From Turneriella parva DSM 21527 (GTDB lineage: Bacteria; Spirochaetota; Leptospiria; Turneriellales; Turneriellaceae): 64,000 bases of DNA. The stretch covers positions 3,224,001 to 3,288,000 of the forward strand of contig NC_018020.1 in the NCBI RefSeq assembly GCF_000266885.1, given 5' to 3'. The translations under genes and the position numbers were made by a program. Position 1 is the first letter of the stretch; the number at the start of each line of letters is the position of its first letter. Positions 15,771 through 24,960 of the stretch are shown here, one piece after another. The notes below the pieces were generated by a model. That model was given only the letters and a program-made list of their open reading frames with translations, made no database searches and was not told the DNA's origin.

Positions 15771-17165
15771 TTAGAAGGTTACGGTCAGGTTTACCGCAAG
15801 CTGCTGCACTGTATCGCGGTTGATCGCGTGGTTCAGAAAGTAGTTGTATTCCGCATCGTCGTAGCTGTCTCGCAACGCCAGCGAGTAGTTTGAGTAACGG
15901 TATTCGACTGCAAACAGCAGATTGTTGGTGAAACGGTACCCCATGACGAAATGCGCGACCTGGCGCGAAAACACAACCGTTGGGTCACGTCCCGTTTCGC
16001 CGGCATAAAACGCGCGGTATTTTTCTACCAGGTCGATGCCGTTTTGCAGCCGAATGGTGCCCGACCCCCAGTAGAGGCCTAGCTCCTTCACGCCCCAGAA
16101 AAAGCCGCGAGCCAAAAGTTCTTGATTAGCATAGTAGAAGCGCTTCGTCTGCCAGGTCGGAAAGTACAAGTTTTGCAGGCTGATCATCAGCCCGCGGCCG
16201 CTGGCCTGCCCCTCAAACAGATATACCCGTCGGTCGATGAGTACATTGCCTGCATAGATATCCGCGTCCATTTGGTAGGGTTTCGCATAGCTGACGTCAA
16301 AATAGCCGGTGCGAAACACCATAAAGCCAATAGTGAAGAGCCAGTCGCGCTCCGCTATATTGTACGCGAGCCTCGAACCGGCTGATTTCTGCTCATAGTA
16401 AATCGTGCCCAGGTCTGAGTCTTGCGCGGTGAGACCGGGCTGGGTCTCGTAAGGGAAATAGTAAAGATTCTGGTTGGCGACTATCGTCGTCGATTTCGTC
16501 GTCTTGCGAAAATCAATGGCAATCAGATCGCGCAGCAACGGGTTTTTGAGAAACACCAGCGGCAGCGCTCCGAGCCGCAGGTACTCCATGGCTGACTGGC
16601 GCGCTGGCTCGCTGCCAATAATCGATAGGTCGCGAAACAGGTCTGACGGCTGCGGCGCAAGAGTCGTCATGTACGAGAAGTCCAGACCGAGATAGCTGAC
16701 ATCCAGCTCGAACGTCGGAAAGAAGGTGCTTGCGTAGCTGATCGCGGGGCTGAAGTTGAAGTTCCAGCTGGTGAGCGCAAATCGTGAATTGACGGAGAGC
16801 CCGTTTGTCTGCATACCTTTTTCGCGCACCTCTTGTTCGTGCAGCGCCTGGTTATCGAGCAGCACAGGAAATTCTTCGCTGACGCAATGCTCGCACAGAC
16901 GAGAAGGGTCAGCTTCTTTTACGGGCGGCAGCTTCGCTGCAGACGGTACCCGGTTCGAATCGCGGGGTTGAAATGCCGGTGCACTGGAAGGTGCATCATT
17001 TGCCGCGGGGTACGAATAGTTCTGCCGGGCAGGCGCCGCATCCTGTTGTTTCGGGCGCCGCTGCGTTTCGTTACGCATAGTTTTTGCCCGGGTGCCTGCT
17101 TCGGCAAAAACGACGGCGGTCGCCTGCAACCCAAAGAAGTAAAGCGTAAACGTCAGATACCGCAT
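15771..17165 (-). CDS. Exported, probably outer-membrane protein, unknown family
   Basis: 464 residues from ATG 17165 (MRYLTFTLYFFGLQATAVVF); an ATG three codons upstream and an ORF extension to 17201 are possible. A signal peptide is followed by a low-complexity linker rich in Pro, Ala, Ser, Gln and Arg (about 70 residues), a Cys pair (LCEHCVSEEF), then a long region of alternating aromatic and polar residues that ends in LAVNLTVTF. The terminal Phe and strand pattern suggest a beta barrel. Spaced repeats such as YFDVSYAKPY and MGYRFTNNLLFAVEYRY support this. I do not recognise the family. Confidence 0.65.
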   Translation of the reverse strand: MRYLTFTLYFFGLQATAVVFAEAGTRAKTMRNETQRRPKQQDAAPARQNYSYPAANDAPSSAPAFQPRDSNRVPSAAKLPPVKEADPSRLCEHCVSEEFPVLLDNQALHEQEVREKGMQTNGLSVNSRFALTSWNFNFSPAISYASTFFPTFELDVSYLGLDFSYMTTLAPQPSDLFRDLSIIGSEPARQSAMEYLRLGALPLVFLKNPLLRDLIAIDFRKTTKSTTIVANQNLYYFPYETQPGLTAQDSDLGTIYYEQKSAGSRLAYNIAERDWLFTIGFMVFRTGYFDVSYAKPYQMDADIYAGNVLIDRRVYLFEGQASGRGLMISLQNLYFPTWQTKRFYYANQELLARGFFWGVKELGLYWGSGTIRLQNGIDLVEKYRAFYAGETGRDPTVVFSRQVAHFVMGYRFTNNLLFAVEYRYSNYSLALRDSYDDAEYNYFLNHAINRDTVQQLAVNLTVTF

Positions 17166-17249
17166 CAGCCACATCCAGTCACCGGGCAGTTGCAGAAGCA
17201 AGCCGCCAAGTGAGAAGTCTTTTCCGATTGGCTGCGGTGTTGCCCCAGC

Positions 17250-17801
17250 TCAAAGCGCGCGCGCCGGTTTGTGCTTCTTCAGCACCCTCGCGAGCGCCCC
17301 GCGCCGCGAGGCCGAGACGATATAACCCAGACACTTCTTTGTACCGCAGCGGCAGACGTGGTCTTGCCAGTAATCCATATTAAAGCCATAATCATAGGTC
17401 AGCTCTTCACCCGCCTTGATCAGGCGGCGAGACAGAATCCAAATGCGGCCCTGAATAATCTGCACCTCGCAGTTCGGGTCACACGAATGGTTGATCAGCC
17501 TTGCCTTGTTGTAGGGCACATTGCCGTCGATGTCGTACTTGCGGTTGAGAGTAAAGAGATACACATGCCCGGTGCCGCTTTTGCCCGCGCGCTGCATCTG
17601 CTTTTCGGCCAGAGCCTCGCTTTCTTTCACAGGTACAAGTTTGCCGACGTACTCAATGACTTTCGCGCCTTTGGGGATTGCCTGCGTCGCATAAACGCCG
17701 CGGCCGTGTTTTGGCGAATTGCTGACGCGGAGTTGGATTCTATTAGGCAGGGGGCTAGCCCCCTGCCTAATAGAATTATTTTTCTGACGCGAAGAAGTCA
17801 T
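17250..17801 (-). CDS. SET-domain lysine methyltransferase-like protein
   Basis: SET-domain protein. The core begins RIQLRVSNSPKHGRGVYA and continues with LINHSCDPNCEVQ (the NHSCxPN motif that closes the SAM/lysine pocket), GEELTYDYGF, and a post-SET zinc-type CRCGTKKCLGYI. All hallmark residues are present, so it is probably active; bacterial SET proteins methylate lysines on their own or host proteins, target unknown. The start is ambiguous. ATG 17801 lies inside the acnD 3' end and makes the protein read straight through the 17-bp hairpin at 17738-17775 (residues about 10-22). No ATG exists between the hairpin and the SET core. Confidence 0.85.
   Translation of the reverse strand: MTSSRQKNNSIRQGASPLPNRIQLRVSNSPKHGRGVYATQAIPKGAKVIEYVGKLVPVKESEALAEKQMQRAGKSGTGHVYLFTLNRKYDIDGNVPYNKARLINHSCDPNCEVQIIQGRIWILSRRLIKAGEELTYDYGFNMDYWQDHVCRCGTKKCLGYIVSASRRGALARVLKKHKPARAL
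17738..17775. terminator. Perfect 17-bp hairpin after acnD stop, inside the SET reading frame
   Basis: Arms 17738-17754 and 17759-17775 match perfectly with loop ctag; one more A/T pair joins the arm to the acnD stop codon. No U tract follows on the minus strand. Same architecture (17+4+17, next to a stop) as the hairpin after prpF. Confidence 0.6.
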
Positions 17802-20382
17802 TTGCGAAGCGCTGCAGAATGCCGCCCGCTTCGTAGACCGAAACATCTGCCGCGGTGTCGAGACGGCACGTCATTGGCACCTTTACGATCTCGCCTGACT
17901 TTCGCTCGATTACCAGAATTAAGTCAGCGCGTGGAGTGATCTTACCCTCAACAGAATAGATCTCTGTACCGTCGAGGTTCAGCGTTTTGCGCGTGGTGCC
18001 CGGTTTGAATTCGAGCGGCAGCACACCCATACCGACGAGGTTCGTGCGGTGGATGCGCTCAAAACCTTCTGCGGCGATGACTTCGACACCGGCGAGGCGC
18101 ACGCCTTTTGCCGCCCAGTCGCGTGACGAGCCCTGGCCATAGTCGGCGCCAGCGACGATGATCAGCGGCTGTTTGCGGCCCAAGTAGGTTTCGATTGCCT
18201 CCCACATGCGCATGGCTTTGCCTTCGGGTTCGACGCGTGCGAGTGAACCCTTTTTCACCTGGCCTTTATCGTCGAGGCACATCTCATTCAAGAGCTGTGG
18301 GTTTGCAAACGTTGCGCGCATCGCGGTGAGGTGGTCACCGCGGTGCGTGGCGTATGAGTTAAAGTCTTCTTCGGGCAGGCCCATCTTCTCGAGGTATTCG
18401 CCCGCAGCGCTGCTACGTAAGATAGCGTTTGAAGGTGAAAGGTGGTCGGTGGTGATGTTGTCGGGCAATATTGCGAGCGGTCGCATGTTCTTCAGCGTGC
18501 GTGGGTTGGCGGCGAGGGCGCCAACACCTTCGGTATCCCAATACGGTGGGCGGCGAATATAGGTCGATTGCGCGCGCCAGTCATAGAGCGGGCTGATCTT
18601 TTTCGTCGAAGCTGCACCGCGCGCAAACATCGGGTCATAGACCGCACGAAACTGCTCTGGCTTCACGCTCTCGGTGACAATCTTATCGATCTCTGCATCG
18701 GAAGGCCAGATGTCTTTGAGGTAAACGGGATTGCCCTGTTGGTCTTTACCAATCGGATCTTTTTCGATGTCGACCCGCACAGTGCCAGCGATCGCGTATG
18801 CAACGACAAGCGCCGGCGACGCGAGAAATGCCTGTTTCGCGTACGGGTGAATGCGCCCGTCGAAGTTACGGTTACCCGAAAGCACAGCGGTCGCGTACAG
18901 GTCGCGGTCGATGATCTCTTGCTGAATCTTCGGGTCAAGTGCACCTGACATACCGTTACAGGTCGTGCAGGCAAACGCCACGATGCCAAAACCGAGTTTT
19001 TCGAGTTCGGGCAAAAGTTTAGCTTCTTCGAGGTATGTCTGAACAACTTTTGACCCCGGTGCCAGTGAACTTTTCACCCATGGGCGGCGCACGAGGCCCT
19101 TTGCGTTTGCATTGCGGGCGAGTAGCGCAGCAGAGATCACGTTGCGTGGGTTAGAAGTGTTCGTGCAGCTCGTGATCGCTGCGATGATGACTGCGCCGTC
19201 GGGCATTTTGCCCGCTTCTTCGGTCCATGCGCCGGCGATGCCATTCTTCGCGAGGTCAGTGGTGCTCACGCGCTTGTGCGGGTTCGACGGGCCAGCCATT
19301 GTACGCTGCACCGACGAAAGATCGAACTTCAGTACGCGCTCATATTTGGCAGTACTCAGGCTGTCGGCCCAGAAACCCGCTTCTTTTGCATACACTTCGA
19401 CGAGTTTGACGTTCTCGTCGGTGCGGCCGGTGAGTTTGAGATAGTCGATAGTCTGCTGGTCAATGAAGAACATCGCAGCGGTTGCTCCGTATTCGGGAGT
19501 CATGTTCGAGATCGTCGCGCGGTCACCCAAAGTCAGGTGCTGCACACCTTCACCATAGAACTCCACATGCGCAGAGACAACTTTCTCTTTGCGCAAGAAT
19601 TCTGTGAGGTAAAGCACGAGGTCTGTGGCCGTAATGCCGGGTTGCGGCTTACCGGTCAGTTCAACACCGATGATGTCGGGCAGGCGCAGATAAGATGGAT
19701 GTCCCAACATGACACTTTCGGCTTCGAGGCCGCCGACCCCTATCGCAAGCACACCCAAGGCATCGACGTGCGGCGTGTGGCTGTCTGTACCGACCATGGT
19801 GTCGGGAAAAGCCACGCCGTCTTTCGCATGCACAACCGGCGACATCTTCTCGAGGTTGATCTGGTGCATGATGCCGTTGCCTGGGGGAATCACATCGACG
19901 TTTTCGAATGCTTCTTTTGTCCAGTTAATGAAGTGAAATCGGTCGTCGTTGCGGCGGTCTTCAATGGCCCGATTTTTTGCGAACGCGTCTTTTTCAAAAC
20001 CACCGTGTTCAACCGCAAGCGAGTGGTCGACGATCAGCTGGGTCTGCACCACCGGGTTAATCTTAGACGGGTCTCCCCCTTTTTGCGCGATCGCGTCTCT
20101 GAGGCCAGCAAGGTCGACGAGCGCAGTTTGGCCGAGAATATCATGGCAGACGACGCGCGCCGGATACCAGGGAAAGTCGAGGTCGCGCTTGTTGTAGATG
20201 AGCTGGCTCAGGTAGTCTTTGAGGTTTTCGGGTTCTGCCTTGCGCACAAGGTTTTCGGCAAAGAGGCGTGCGGTGTACGACAACTTGTCATAAGCACCCG
20301 GTTCGATGGCGTTTACGGCTTCGCGGGCGTCAAAGTATTCGAGGTTGGTGCCCGGTAGTTTTTTGCGGTACTTGGTGTTCAT
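17776..20382 (-). CDS. acnD: AcnD-type 2-methylcitrate dehydratase (Fe-S aconitase family)
   Basis: 868 residues from ATG 20382. The N-terminus MNTKYRKKLPGTNLEYFDAR is close to the AcnD pattern rather than to AcnA, and the AcnD start fits this Met; earlier in-frame starts exist at 20394 and GTG 20421. The [4Fe-4S] cysteines are in ITSCTNTSNPRN and ACTTCNGMSGALD, and the swivel domain has GADYGQGSSRDWAAKG. AcnD dehydrates 2-methylcitrate and works with PrpF, encoded 5.5 kb downstream on the same strand. A role in the ordinary TCA cycle in addition is possible. A 17-bp hairpin abuts its stop. Confidence 0.9.
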   Translation of the reverse strand: MNTKYRKKLPGTNLEYFDAREAVNAIEPGAYDKLSYTARLFAENLVRKAEPENLKDYLSQLIYNKRDLDFPWYPARVVCHDILGQTALVDLAGLRDAIAQKGGDPSKINPVVQTQLIVDHSLAVEHGGFEKDAFAKNRAIEDRRNDDRFHFINWTKEAFENVDVIPPGNGIMHQINLEKMSPVVHAKDGVAFPDTMVGTDSHTPHVDALGVLAIGVGGLEAESVMLGHPSYLRLPDIIGVELTGKPQPGITATDLVLYLTEFLRKEKVVSAHVEFYGEGVQHLTLGDRATISNMTPEYGATAAMFFIDQQTIDYLKLTGRTDENVKLVEVYAKEAGFWADSLSTAKYERVLKFDLSSVQRTMAGPSNPHKRVSTTDLAKNGIAGAWTEEAGKMPDGAVIIAAITSCTNTSNPRNVISAALLARNANAKGLVRRPWVKSSLAPGSKVVQTYLEEAKLLPELEKLGFGIVAFACTTCNGMSGALDPKIQQEIIDRDLYATAVLSGNRNFDGRIHPYAKQAFLASPALVVAYAIAGTVRVDIEKDPIGKDQQGNPVYLKDIWPSDAEIDKIVTESVKPEQFRAVYDPMFARGAASTKKISPLYDWRAQSTYIRRPPYWDTEGVGALAANPRTLKNMRPLAILPDNITTDHLSPSNAILRSSAAGEYLEKMGLPEEDFNSYATHRGDHLTAMRATFANPQLLNEMCLDDKGQVKKGSLARVEPEGKAMRMWEAIETYLGRKQPLIIVAGADYGQGSSRDWAAKGVRLAGVEVIAAEGFERIHRTNLVGMGVLPLEFKPGTTRKTLNLDGTEIYSVEGKITPRADLILVIERKSGEIVKVPMTCRLDTAADVSVYEAGGILQRFANDFFASEK

Positions 20383-20524
20383 TTGGGAATGCATATGGGC
20401 CAGATTTGTGGCCTTCGACACAGCGAAAATCCTTATCGGCCTAATCTGAGGCCATATTATTCGATGTTTAATAGTCTGCTACGGGCAAAGATTGGCGCGC
20501 GCAGTGCCGATAAACGAATAAGCC

Positions 20525-21730
20525 ATGCAGAACACCGTGCAGAACAAGACCTACCGTGCGGGGGCGAGCGTGGTCGTACAAAACGCACCCAACCCCGGCC
20601 TTTTTTATATTGTGCGCAAGGGGCGGCTCGCGATCGACACCGAACACCGCCTCAGCGACAAGGTGCTCTCGCGCTTTGAACCCGGTGACAGTTTTGGCCT
20701 GGTTTCGGCACTCACCGGCCACCATTTTCTTGTGACGATCTATGCCGAAACCGATGCCGAGGTCGCTGAAGTTCCGATAGCCAAAATAGGCGAATATATC
20801 AGGCCCGAGCCGACGCTCGCCGTCAAGGTGTTGCGCCTCTACTCACGTGAGCTGCGCACGCTGCAGCAGCATTTGGCAAAGTTGGATTTCAAAGGTGACC
20901 GCGATGCTTCTCCCGAAAGGCTCTATTCGGTCGCCGCCCGCTACCGCGAGGCTGGCAAAACGCACCACACAGCGCATGCGCTGAAGGTTTACATTGAATG
21001 GGCCGGGCAGCATGGCGGGCAAAAGCTCGCAGAAGCCCGGCAAGAATTTGAAGAGGTCAAGGGCGAGTTGCGTCAGGTTCACTTTGGCCACAAGGCGACC
21101 CATGTGGCAGCCGACACTATGATCTTCGCCGAAGGCGAAATCGACCAGGATATTTACGTAATCTTACAAGGCACGGTGAAGCTCGTGCGGTTCGCGCGTG
21201 GGCACGAGTTCGTGATCGATGTTTTGGGGGCAGGTGAACTCTTCGGTGAAATGGCGTTTATCGAGAAGGCACCCCGCATGGGCTCGGCGATTACCGTAAG
21301 CGATGCGCAGATCATTCGCATCAACCCCGAACAGCTGGTGTCGGCGGTTGCGGTCGGCGTTTTGCAGAAAATATTCGAAAATACGGCGCGCCGTATCTGG
21401 TTTGCCCACCAGCGCCTGACAATCTTTCGCATTGACGACCCGCAGATGCGCCTGTATGCCTACCTTTATAATCTGATGCGCAACCAGAACCTGCGCACCA
21501 AAGAAAGAGACACGGGCGATCGGCCATACCGGTTTGAGATTACCTATGCTCAGTTAAAATCGCTTTGCGGCGTTCTGCAGCTCAAAGGCGAGAGCGAAGC
21601 GCAGTTTCTTTCTAACGAGAATCTGCTGATCGAAGAAGACGCAATCACGATTCGCAGTCGCAAAAAGCTCGCCGACCAGATTTCATTTTACCGCGCCCGC
21701 ACGGGTCAGGTGATTGCCGAGACAAAGTAG
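20525..21730 (+). CDS. Crp/Fnr-like protein with two cyclic-nucleotide-binding domains
   Basis: 401 residues. A first cNMP-binding jelly roll spans about residues 5-105 (GLFYIVRKGRLAID, FEPGDSFGLVSALTG). A helical linker of about 55 residues follows, then a second jelly roll spans about residues 165-280 (DTMIFAEGEIDQDIYVILQG, GAGELFGEMAFIE). The C-terminal 100 residues (RFEITYAQLKSLCGVLQL) sit where Crp has a winged HTH, but the motif is poorly conserved, so DNA binding is uncertain. It is divergent from acnD (about 140 bp) and followed 3 bp later by a membrane protein gene. The ligand (cAMP or other) is unknown. Confidence 0.8.
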   Translation: MQNTVQNKTYRAGASVVVQNAPNPGLFYIVRKGRLAIDTEHRLSDKVLSRFEPGDSFGLVSALTGHHFLVTIYAETDAEVAEVPIAKIGEYIRPEPTLAVKVLRLYSRELRTLQQHLAKLDFKGDRDASPERLYSVAARYREAGKTHHTAHALKVYIEWAGQHGGQKLAEARQEFEEVKGELRQVHFGHKATHVAADTMIFAEGEIDQDIYVILQGTVKLVRFARGHEFVIDVLGAGELFGEMAFIEKAPRMGSAITVSDAQIIRINPEQLVSAVAVGVLQKIFENTARRIWFAHQRLTIFRIDDPQMRLYAYLYNLMRNQNLRTKERDTGDRPYRFEITYAQLKSLCGVLQLKGESEAQFLSNENLLIEEDAITIRSRKKLADQISFYRARTGQVIAETK

Positions 21731-21733
21731 CAC

Positions 21734-22225
21734 ATGGCGCTATATTTGGCCGCGCTTATTGTTCACATCACCTGCACCGCAATCTGGATAGGCGGCAATG
21801 TGTTCTTTGTAAGCCTCATTAGGCTCTTGAGCCGGCGTGCTGAATTCGCCGAGCTACGGGGCAAAATCATCTATGCATACGTGATGGCTTATCGCCTCGC
21901 GACGTATGTACTTTTCACGTTGATTCTGCTCTCGGGTCTTTATCTGGTTGAAAACCGCGGAATGCTGAACGCACAATTATGGCAGACGCCAACGGGGAAG
22001 ATGGCCCTCGCTAAACTGGTGCTCTTCACAGCCCTAATGGCGCTGCAGCTATTCCATGACTTTGTCTTTGGGCCGAAAAGTTTCGTGAGTGAAGGTAACC
22101 GGGTTCTGATGCGAGAAAGCCATCGCAGGTCGAATCGAATTATCGGGCAGACGGTTTTTTTACTTTCGCTGCTGATGCTCGTTTTTGGGGTTTTGCTCTC
22201 GCGTGGGGTTTCGGTATTTAGATAA
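21734..22225 (+). CDS. Four-TM CopD-like membrane protein
   Basis: 163 residues with four hydrophobic helices, starting 3 bases after the preceding stop, so almost certainly in the same transcript. The N-terminal helix LAALIVHITCTAIWIGGNVFF with a His near the membrane face and the later QLFHDFVFGP segment resemble CopD/DUF2269-type integral membrane proteins with paired His residues that may bind heme or copper. The family assignment is tentative. It converges on ilvD with a 7-bp gap. Confidence 0.6.
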   Translation: MALYLAALIVHITCTAIWIGGNVFFVSLIRLLSRRAEFAELRGKIIYAYVMAYRLATYVLFTLILLSGLYLVENRGMLNAQLWQTPTGKMALAKLVLFTALMALQLFHDFVFGPKSFVSEGNRVLMRESHRRSNRIIGQTVFLLSLLMLVFGVLLSRGVSVFR

Positions 22226-22232
22226 AGCCCGT

Positions 22233-24077
22233 TTAATCGAGTTTACTCAAATCTCTCACCGCACCTTTGTCGGCGCTGGTGGCGAGCAGAGCATATGCCT
22301 TCAGCGAAGCGGAAACTTTGCGCGGCCGAACCTCGCTGGGTTTCCAGGCGGCAGCACCTTTTGCATCCTCATTCTTGCGCCGGGCTGCGAGTTCGGCATC
22401 AGACAGCTTTACGTTGATCGTGCGATTGGGAATATTAATCTGAATGATATCGCCGTTCTGCACGAGGCCGATCGCGCCGCCTGCAGCAGCTTCGGGTGAA
22501 ACATGCCCGATCGAGAGACCCGAGGTGCCGCCCGAGAAACGACCATCGGTTAAGAGCGCGCAGGCCTTGCCGAGGCCGCGGGCTTTCAGGTAACTCGTGG
22601 GGTAGAGCATCTCTTGCATGCCCGGGCCGCCTTTGGGGCCTTCGTAACGAATGACGACGACTTCGCCTTCTTTTACCTTGCCTTCAAGAATGTGCGCGAC
22701 GGCAGTGTCCTGGCTTTCGACGACGTGAGCCGGGCCTTCAAACACCCAGCAGCTTTCGTCAACACCCGAGGTTTTCACAACACAGCCATCGAGTGCGATG
22801 TTGCCCCTGAGAACCGCGAGACCGCCTTCTTTACTGTAGGCGTGCTCGACCGAACGAATGCAACCGTCTTTGCGATCATCGTCGAGGCTCGGCCAGCGCG
22901 TCGCCTGGCTGAATGCCACCTGCGTCGGTATGCCTGCGGGGCCTGCTTTGTAGAATGTCTGCACCGCTTCAGATTTGGTCACCATGATGTCCCAATTATC
23001 CAGGGCTTCTTGAAACGTGCGGCTGTGAACCGTCGGCAGCGAGGTATCAAACAGACCACCACGCGCAAGTTCGGCGAGAATGCTCATGACGCCGCCAGCG
23101 CGGTGCACATCTTCCATGTGGTATTTTTGCGTGTTCGGTGCAACCTTGCAGAGTTGCGGCACCTTGCGGCTGAGCCGGTCGATGTCGTCCATCGTGAAGG
23201 GCACTTCGCCTTCTTGTGCTGCAGCGAGCAGGTGCAGAATTGTGTTGGTTGACCCACCCATCGCGATATCGAGTGCTATGGCGTTTTCGAAAGCCTTGAA
23301 CGAGGCAATCGATCGCGGTAGCACACTCTCATCGTTCTGCTCGTAATAACGTTTCGTGATGTCGACGATGAGGCGACCTGCCTTCAGAAAGAGCTGCTCT
23401 CTGTCTGCATGTGTAGCAAGCACTGAGCCGTTGCCAGGCAGACTGAGGCCCAAAGCTTCTGTGAGGCAGTTCATCGAATTGGCGGTGAACATGCCCGAGC
23501 ATGAGCCGCAGGTGGGGCAGGCAGAACGTTCGTACTCCTCAACTTTTTCATCGCTCGCATTTTCGTCGGTTGCGATGACGATGGCATCGACAAGGTCGAG
23601 CTTGTGCCCGGCAAGGCGCGTCTTACCGGCCTCCATGGGGCCACCCGAAACGAAGACCACGGGAACATTGAGGCGCATCGCCGCCATGAGCATACCGGGT
23701 GTGATCTTGTCGCAGTTCGAGATGCAGACGATTGCATCGGCGCAGTGCGCATTGACCATGTATTCAACCGAGTCGGCAATGACGTCGCGGCTCGGCAGCG
23801 AATAGAGCATGCCGTCGTGGCCCATCGCAATGCCGTCGTCGACGGCAATCGTGTTAAACTCTTTCGCAACGCCGCCGGCCTTTTCAATCTCGCGCGCAAC
23901 GAGCTGCCCGAGATCTTTCAGGTGCACGTGGCCTGGCACAAACTGCGTGAATGAATTGGCGACGGCAATGATCGGTTTGGTGAAGTCGGCATCTTTCATG
24001 CCCGTGGCGCGCCATAGTGCGCGGGCCCCCGCCATGTTGCGGCCGGCGGTTGTGGTTCTGGAGCGGTAAACTGGCAT
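22233..24077 (-). CDS. ilvD: Dihydroxy-acid dehydratase IlvD
   Basis: 614 residues, full length, starting at ATG 24077 with the family N-terminus [20 protein letters not shown]. Fe-S cysteines occur in [11 protein letters not shown] and [17 protein letters not shown], and the lysine/Mg region is [13 protein letters not shown]. It dehydrates dihydroxy acids to 2-keto acids, the penultimate step of valine/isoleucine synthesis and the supply of ketoisovalerate for leucine (LeuCD is encoded elsewhere in this window). TATATT lies 5 bases before the ATG with no Shine-Dalgarno, suggesting a leaderless mRNA. Confidence 0.97.
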   Translation of the reverse strand: MPVYRSRTTTAGRNMAGARALWRATGMKDADFTKPIIAVANSFTQFVPGHVHLKDLGQLVAREIEKAGGVAKEFNTIAVDDGIAMGHDGMLYSLPSRDVIADSVEYMVNAHCADAIVCISNCDKITPGMLMAAMRLNVPVVFVSGGPMEAGKTRLAGHKLDLVDAIVIATDENASDEKVEEYERSACPTCGSCSGMFTANSMNCLTEALGLSLPGNGSVLATHADREQLFLKAGRLIVDITKRYYEQNDESVLPRSIASFKAFENAIALDIAMGGSTNTILHLLAAAQEGEVPFTMDDIDRLSRKVPQLCKVAPNTQKYHMEDVHRAGGVMSILAELARGGLFDTSLPTVHSRTFQEALDNWDIMVTKSEAVQTFYKAGPAGIPTQVAFSQATRWPSLDDDRKDGCIRSVEHAYSKEGGLAVLRGNIALDGCVVKTSGVDESCWVFEGPAHVVESQDTAVAHILEGKVKEGEVVVIRYEGPKGGPGMQEMLYPTSYLKARGLGKACALLTDGRFSGGTSGLSIGHVSPEAAAGGAIGLVQNGDIIQINIPNRTINVKLSDAELAARRKNEDAKGAAAWKPSEVRPRKVSASLKAYALLATSADKGAVRDLSKLD

Positions 24078-24082
24078 ACTGT

Positions 24083-24088
24083 AATATA
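24083..24088 (-). promoter_or_regulatory. -10-like element immediately upstream of ilvD
   Basis: TATATT on the minus strand ends 5 bases before the ATG. No convincing -35 is seen at 16-18 bases, so the call is tentative. Confidence 0.4.
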
Positions 24089-24177
24089 CAAAACCAAAAG
24101 GCGAATTGGCACGCAAAGTTTATAAGCGAAAAAGGCTCGTGCGCGCAGCGAATACACCTTAACCGGCTCTAGCCGCA

Positions 24178-24930
24178 ATGGAACAACTTCTCTTTGGCGA
24201 TGCCGACGTGGCAACAAAGTCGCTACCGCACCTTGTATTTTTGGATACGGAAACGACCGGCACCGAACCCGGCAAAGACAAGATTTGTCAGGTATGTTTC
24301 ATCGATGGCGAAACTCTGCGCACTGAGTTTTTCAAGCCCCCGTTCGCGATTCCTGTGAAGGCGATGAGCATTCACCACATCACCAACAAGATGGTCGAGG
24401 GCAAGCCGCCCTTTGCTGGCAGCGAAATGCAACGTGACTTGCAGGCGCGCCTTGAGACAGGTGTTCTCGTTGCGCATAACGCCCCGTTTGATATCAGCAT
24501 GCTGGTCGCAGAAGGAGTTCAGGTTAACCGGTTCATCTGTACCTATCGCGTGGCCTTCGCGCTCGACCGTAACGATGCTCTGCCCGAATATAACCTTCAA
24601 TACCTGCGTTATGCCTTTGGGTTAGAAATTGAAGCCGCAGCCCACGACGCCGAGGGGGATGTCAAAGTGTTGCGCGGCGTTTTCGAACATCTGTTGCGGC
24701 TTTTGAGTTCAGAAACAGGCTCTGAGGCTGAAGCGATTGAACAGATGATCAGAATCTCAGAGCAGCCGATGCTGTTTCGCAAAATCAATTTCGGCAAATA
24801 CCGTGACCATCGCCTCGCTGATCTTGCCAAAACCGACCGCGGTTACCTCGAGTGGCTGCTCGCGCAAAAACTCAAAAGTGGTGACGAAGGTGATTGGGTC
24901 TACAGCCTGCAGCACTACCTGAAAAGGTAG
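24178..24930 (+). CDS. DnaQ-like 3'-5' exonuclease with C-terminal DUF3820-like domain
   Basis: 250 residues. The DEDD exonuclease motifs are visible: VFLDTETTGTEPG (ExoI, DxE), LVAHNAPFDISML (ExoII) and AAHDAEGDVKVLRG (ExoIII, H..D). The C-terminal 60 residues (FRKINFGKYRDHRLADLAK, GYLEWLL) match a small domain, DUF3820-like, often fused to exonucleases. It is not the replicative epsilon subunit with certainty; a repair or RNA-processing role is equally possible. It is divergent from ilvD and convergent with the adenosyltransferase. Confidence 0.85.
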   Translation: MEQLLFGDADVATKSLPHLVFLDTETTGTEPGKDKICQVCFIDGETLRTEFFKPPFAIPVKAMSIHHITNKMVEGKPPFAGSEMQRDLQARLETGVLVAHNAPFDISMLVAEGVQVNRFICTYRVAFALDRNDALPEYNLQYLRYAFGLEIEAAAHDAEGDVKVLRGVFEHLLRLLSSETGSEAEAIEQMIRISEQPMLFRKINFGKYRDHRLADLAKTDRGYLEWLLAQKLKSGDEGDWVYSLQHYLKR

Positions 24931-24937
24931 CAGTTAT

Positions 24938-24952
24938 CGTTTTCAGAAAACG
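24938..24952. terminator. Short hairpin between convergent exonuclease and adenosyltransferase genes
   Basis: cgttttc/gaaaacg palindrome in the 30-bp gap between the two stops, with A/T-rich arms that can serve both directions. Likely a compact bidirectional terminator. Confidence 0.4.
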
Positions 24953-24960
24953 GCCAGAAT

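Noticed and set aside
19276-20358. Long open frame (360 codons) on the plus strand opposite acnD
   Set aside because: It is an antisense shadow of a strongly conserved Fe-S enzyme; its translation has no domain and no ribosome site.
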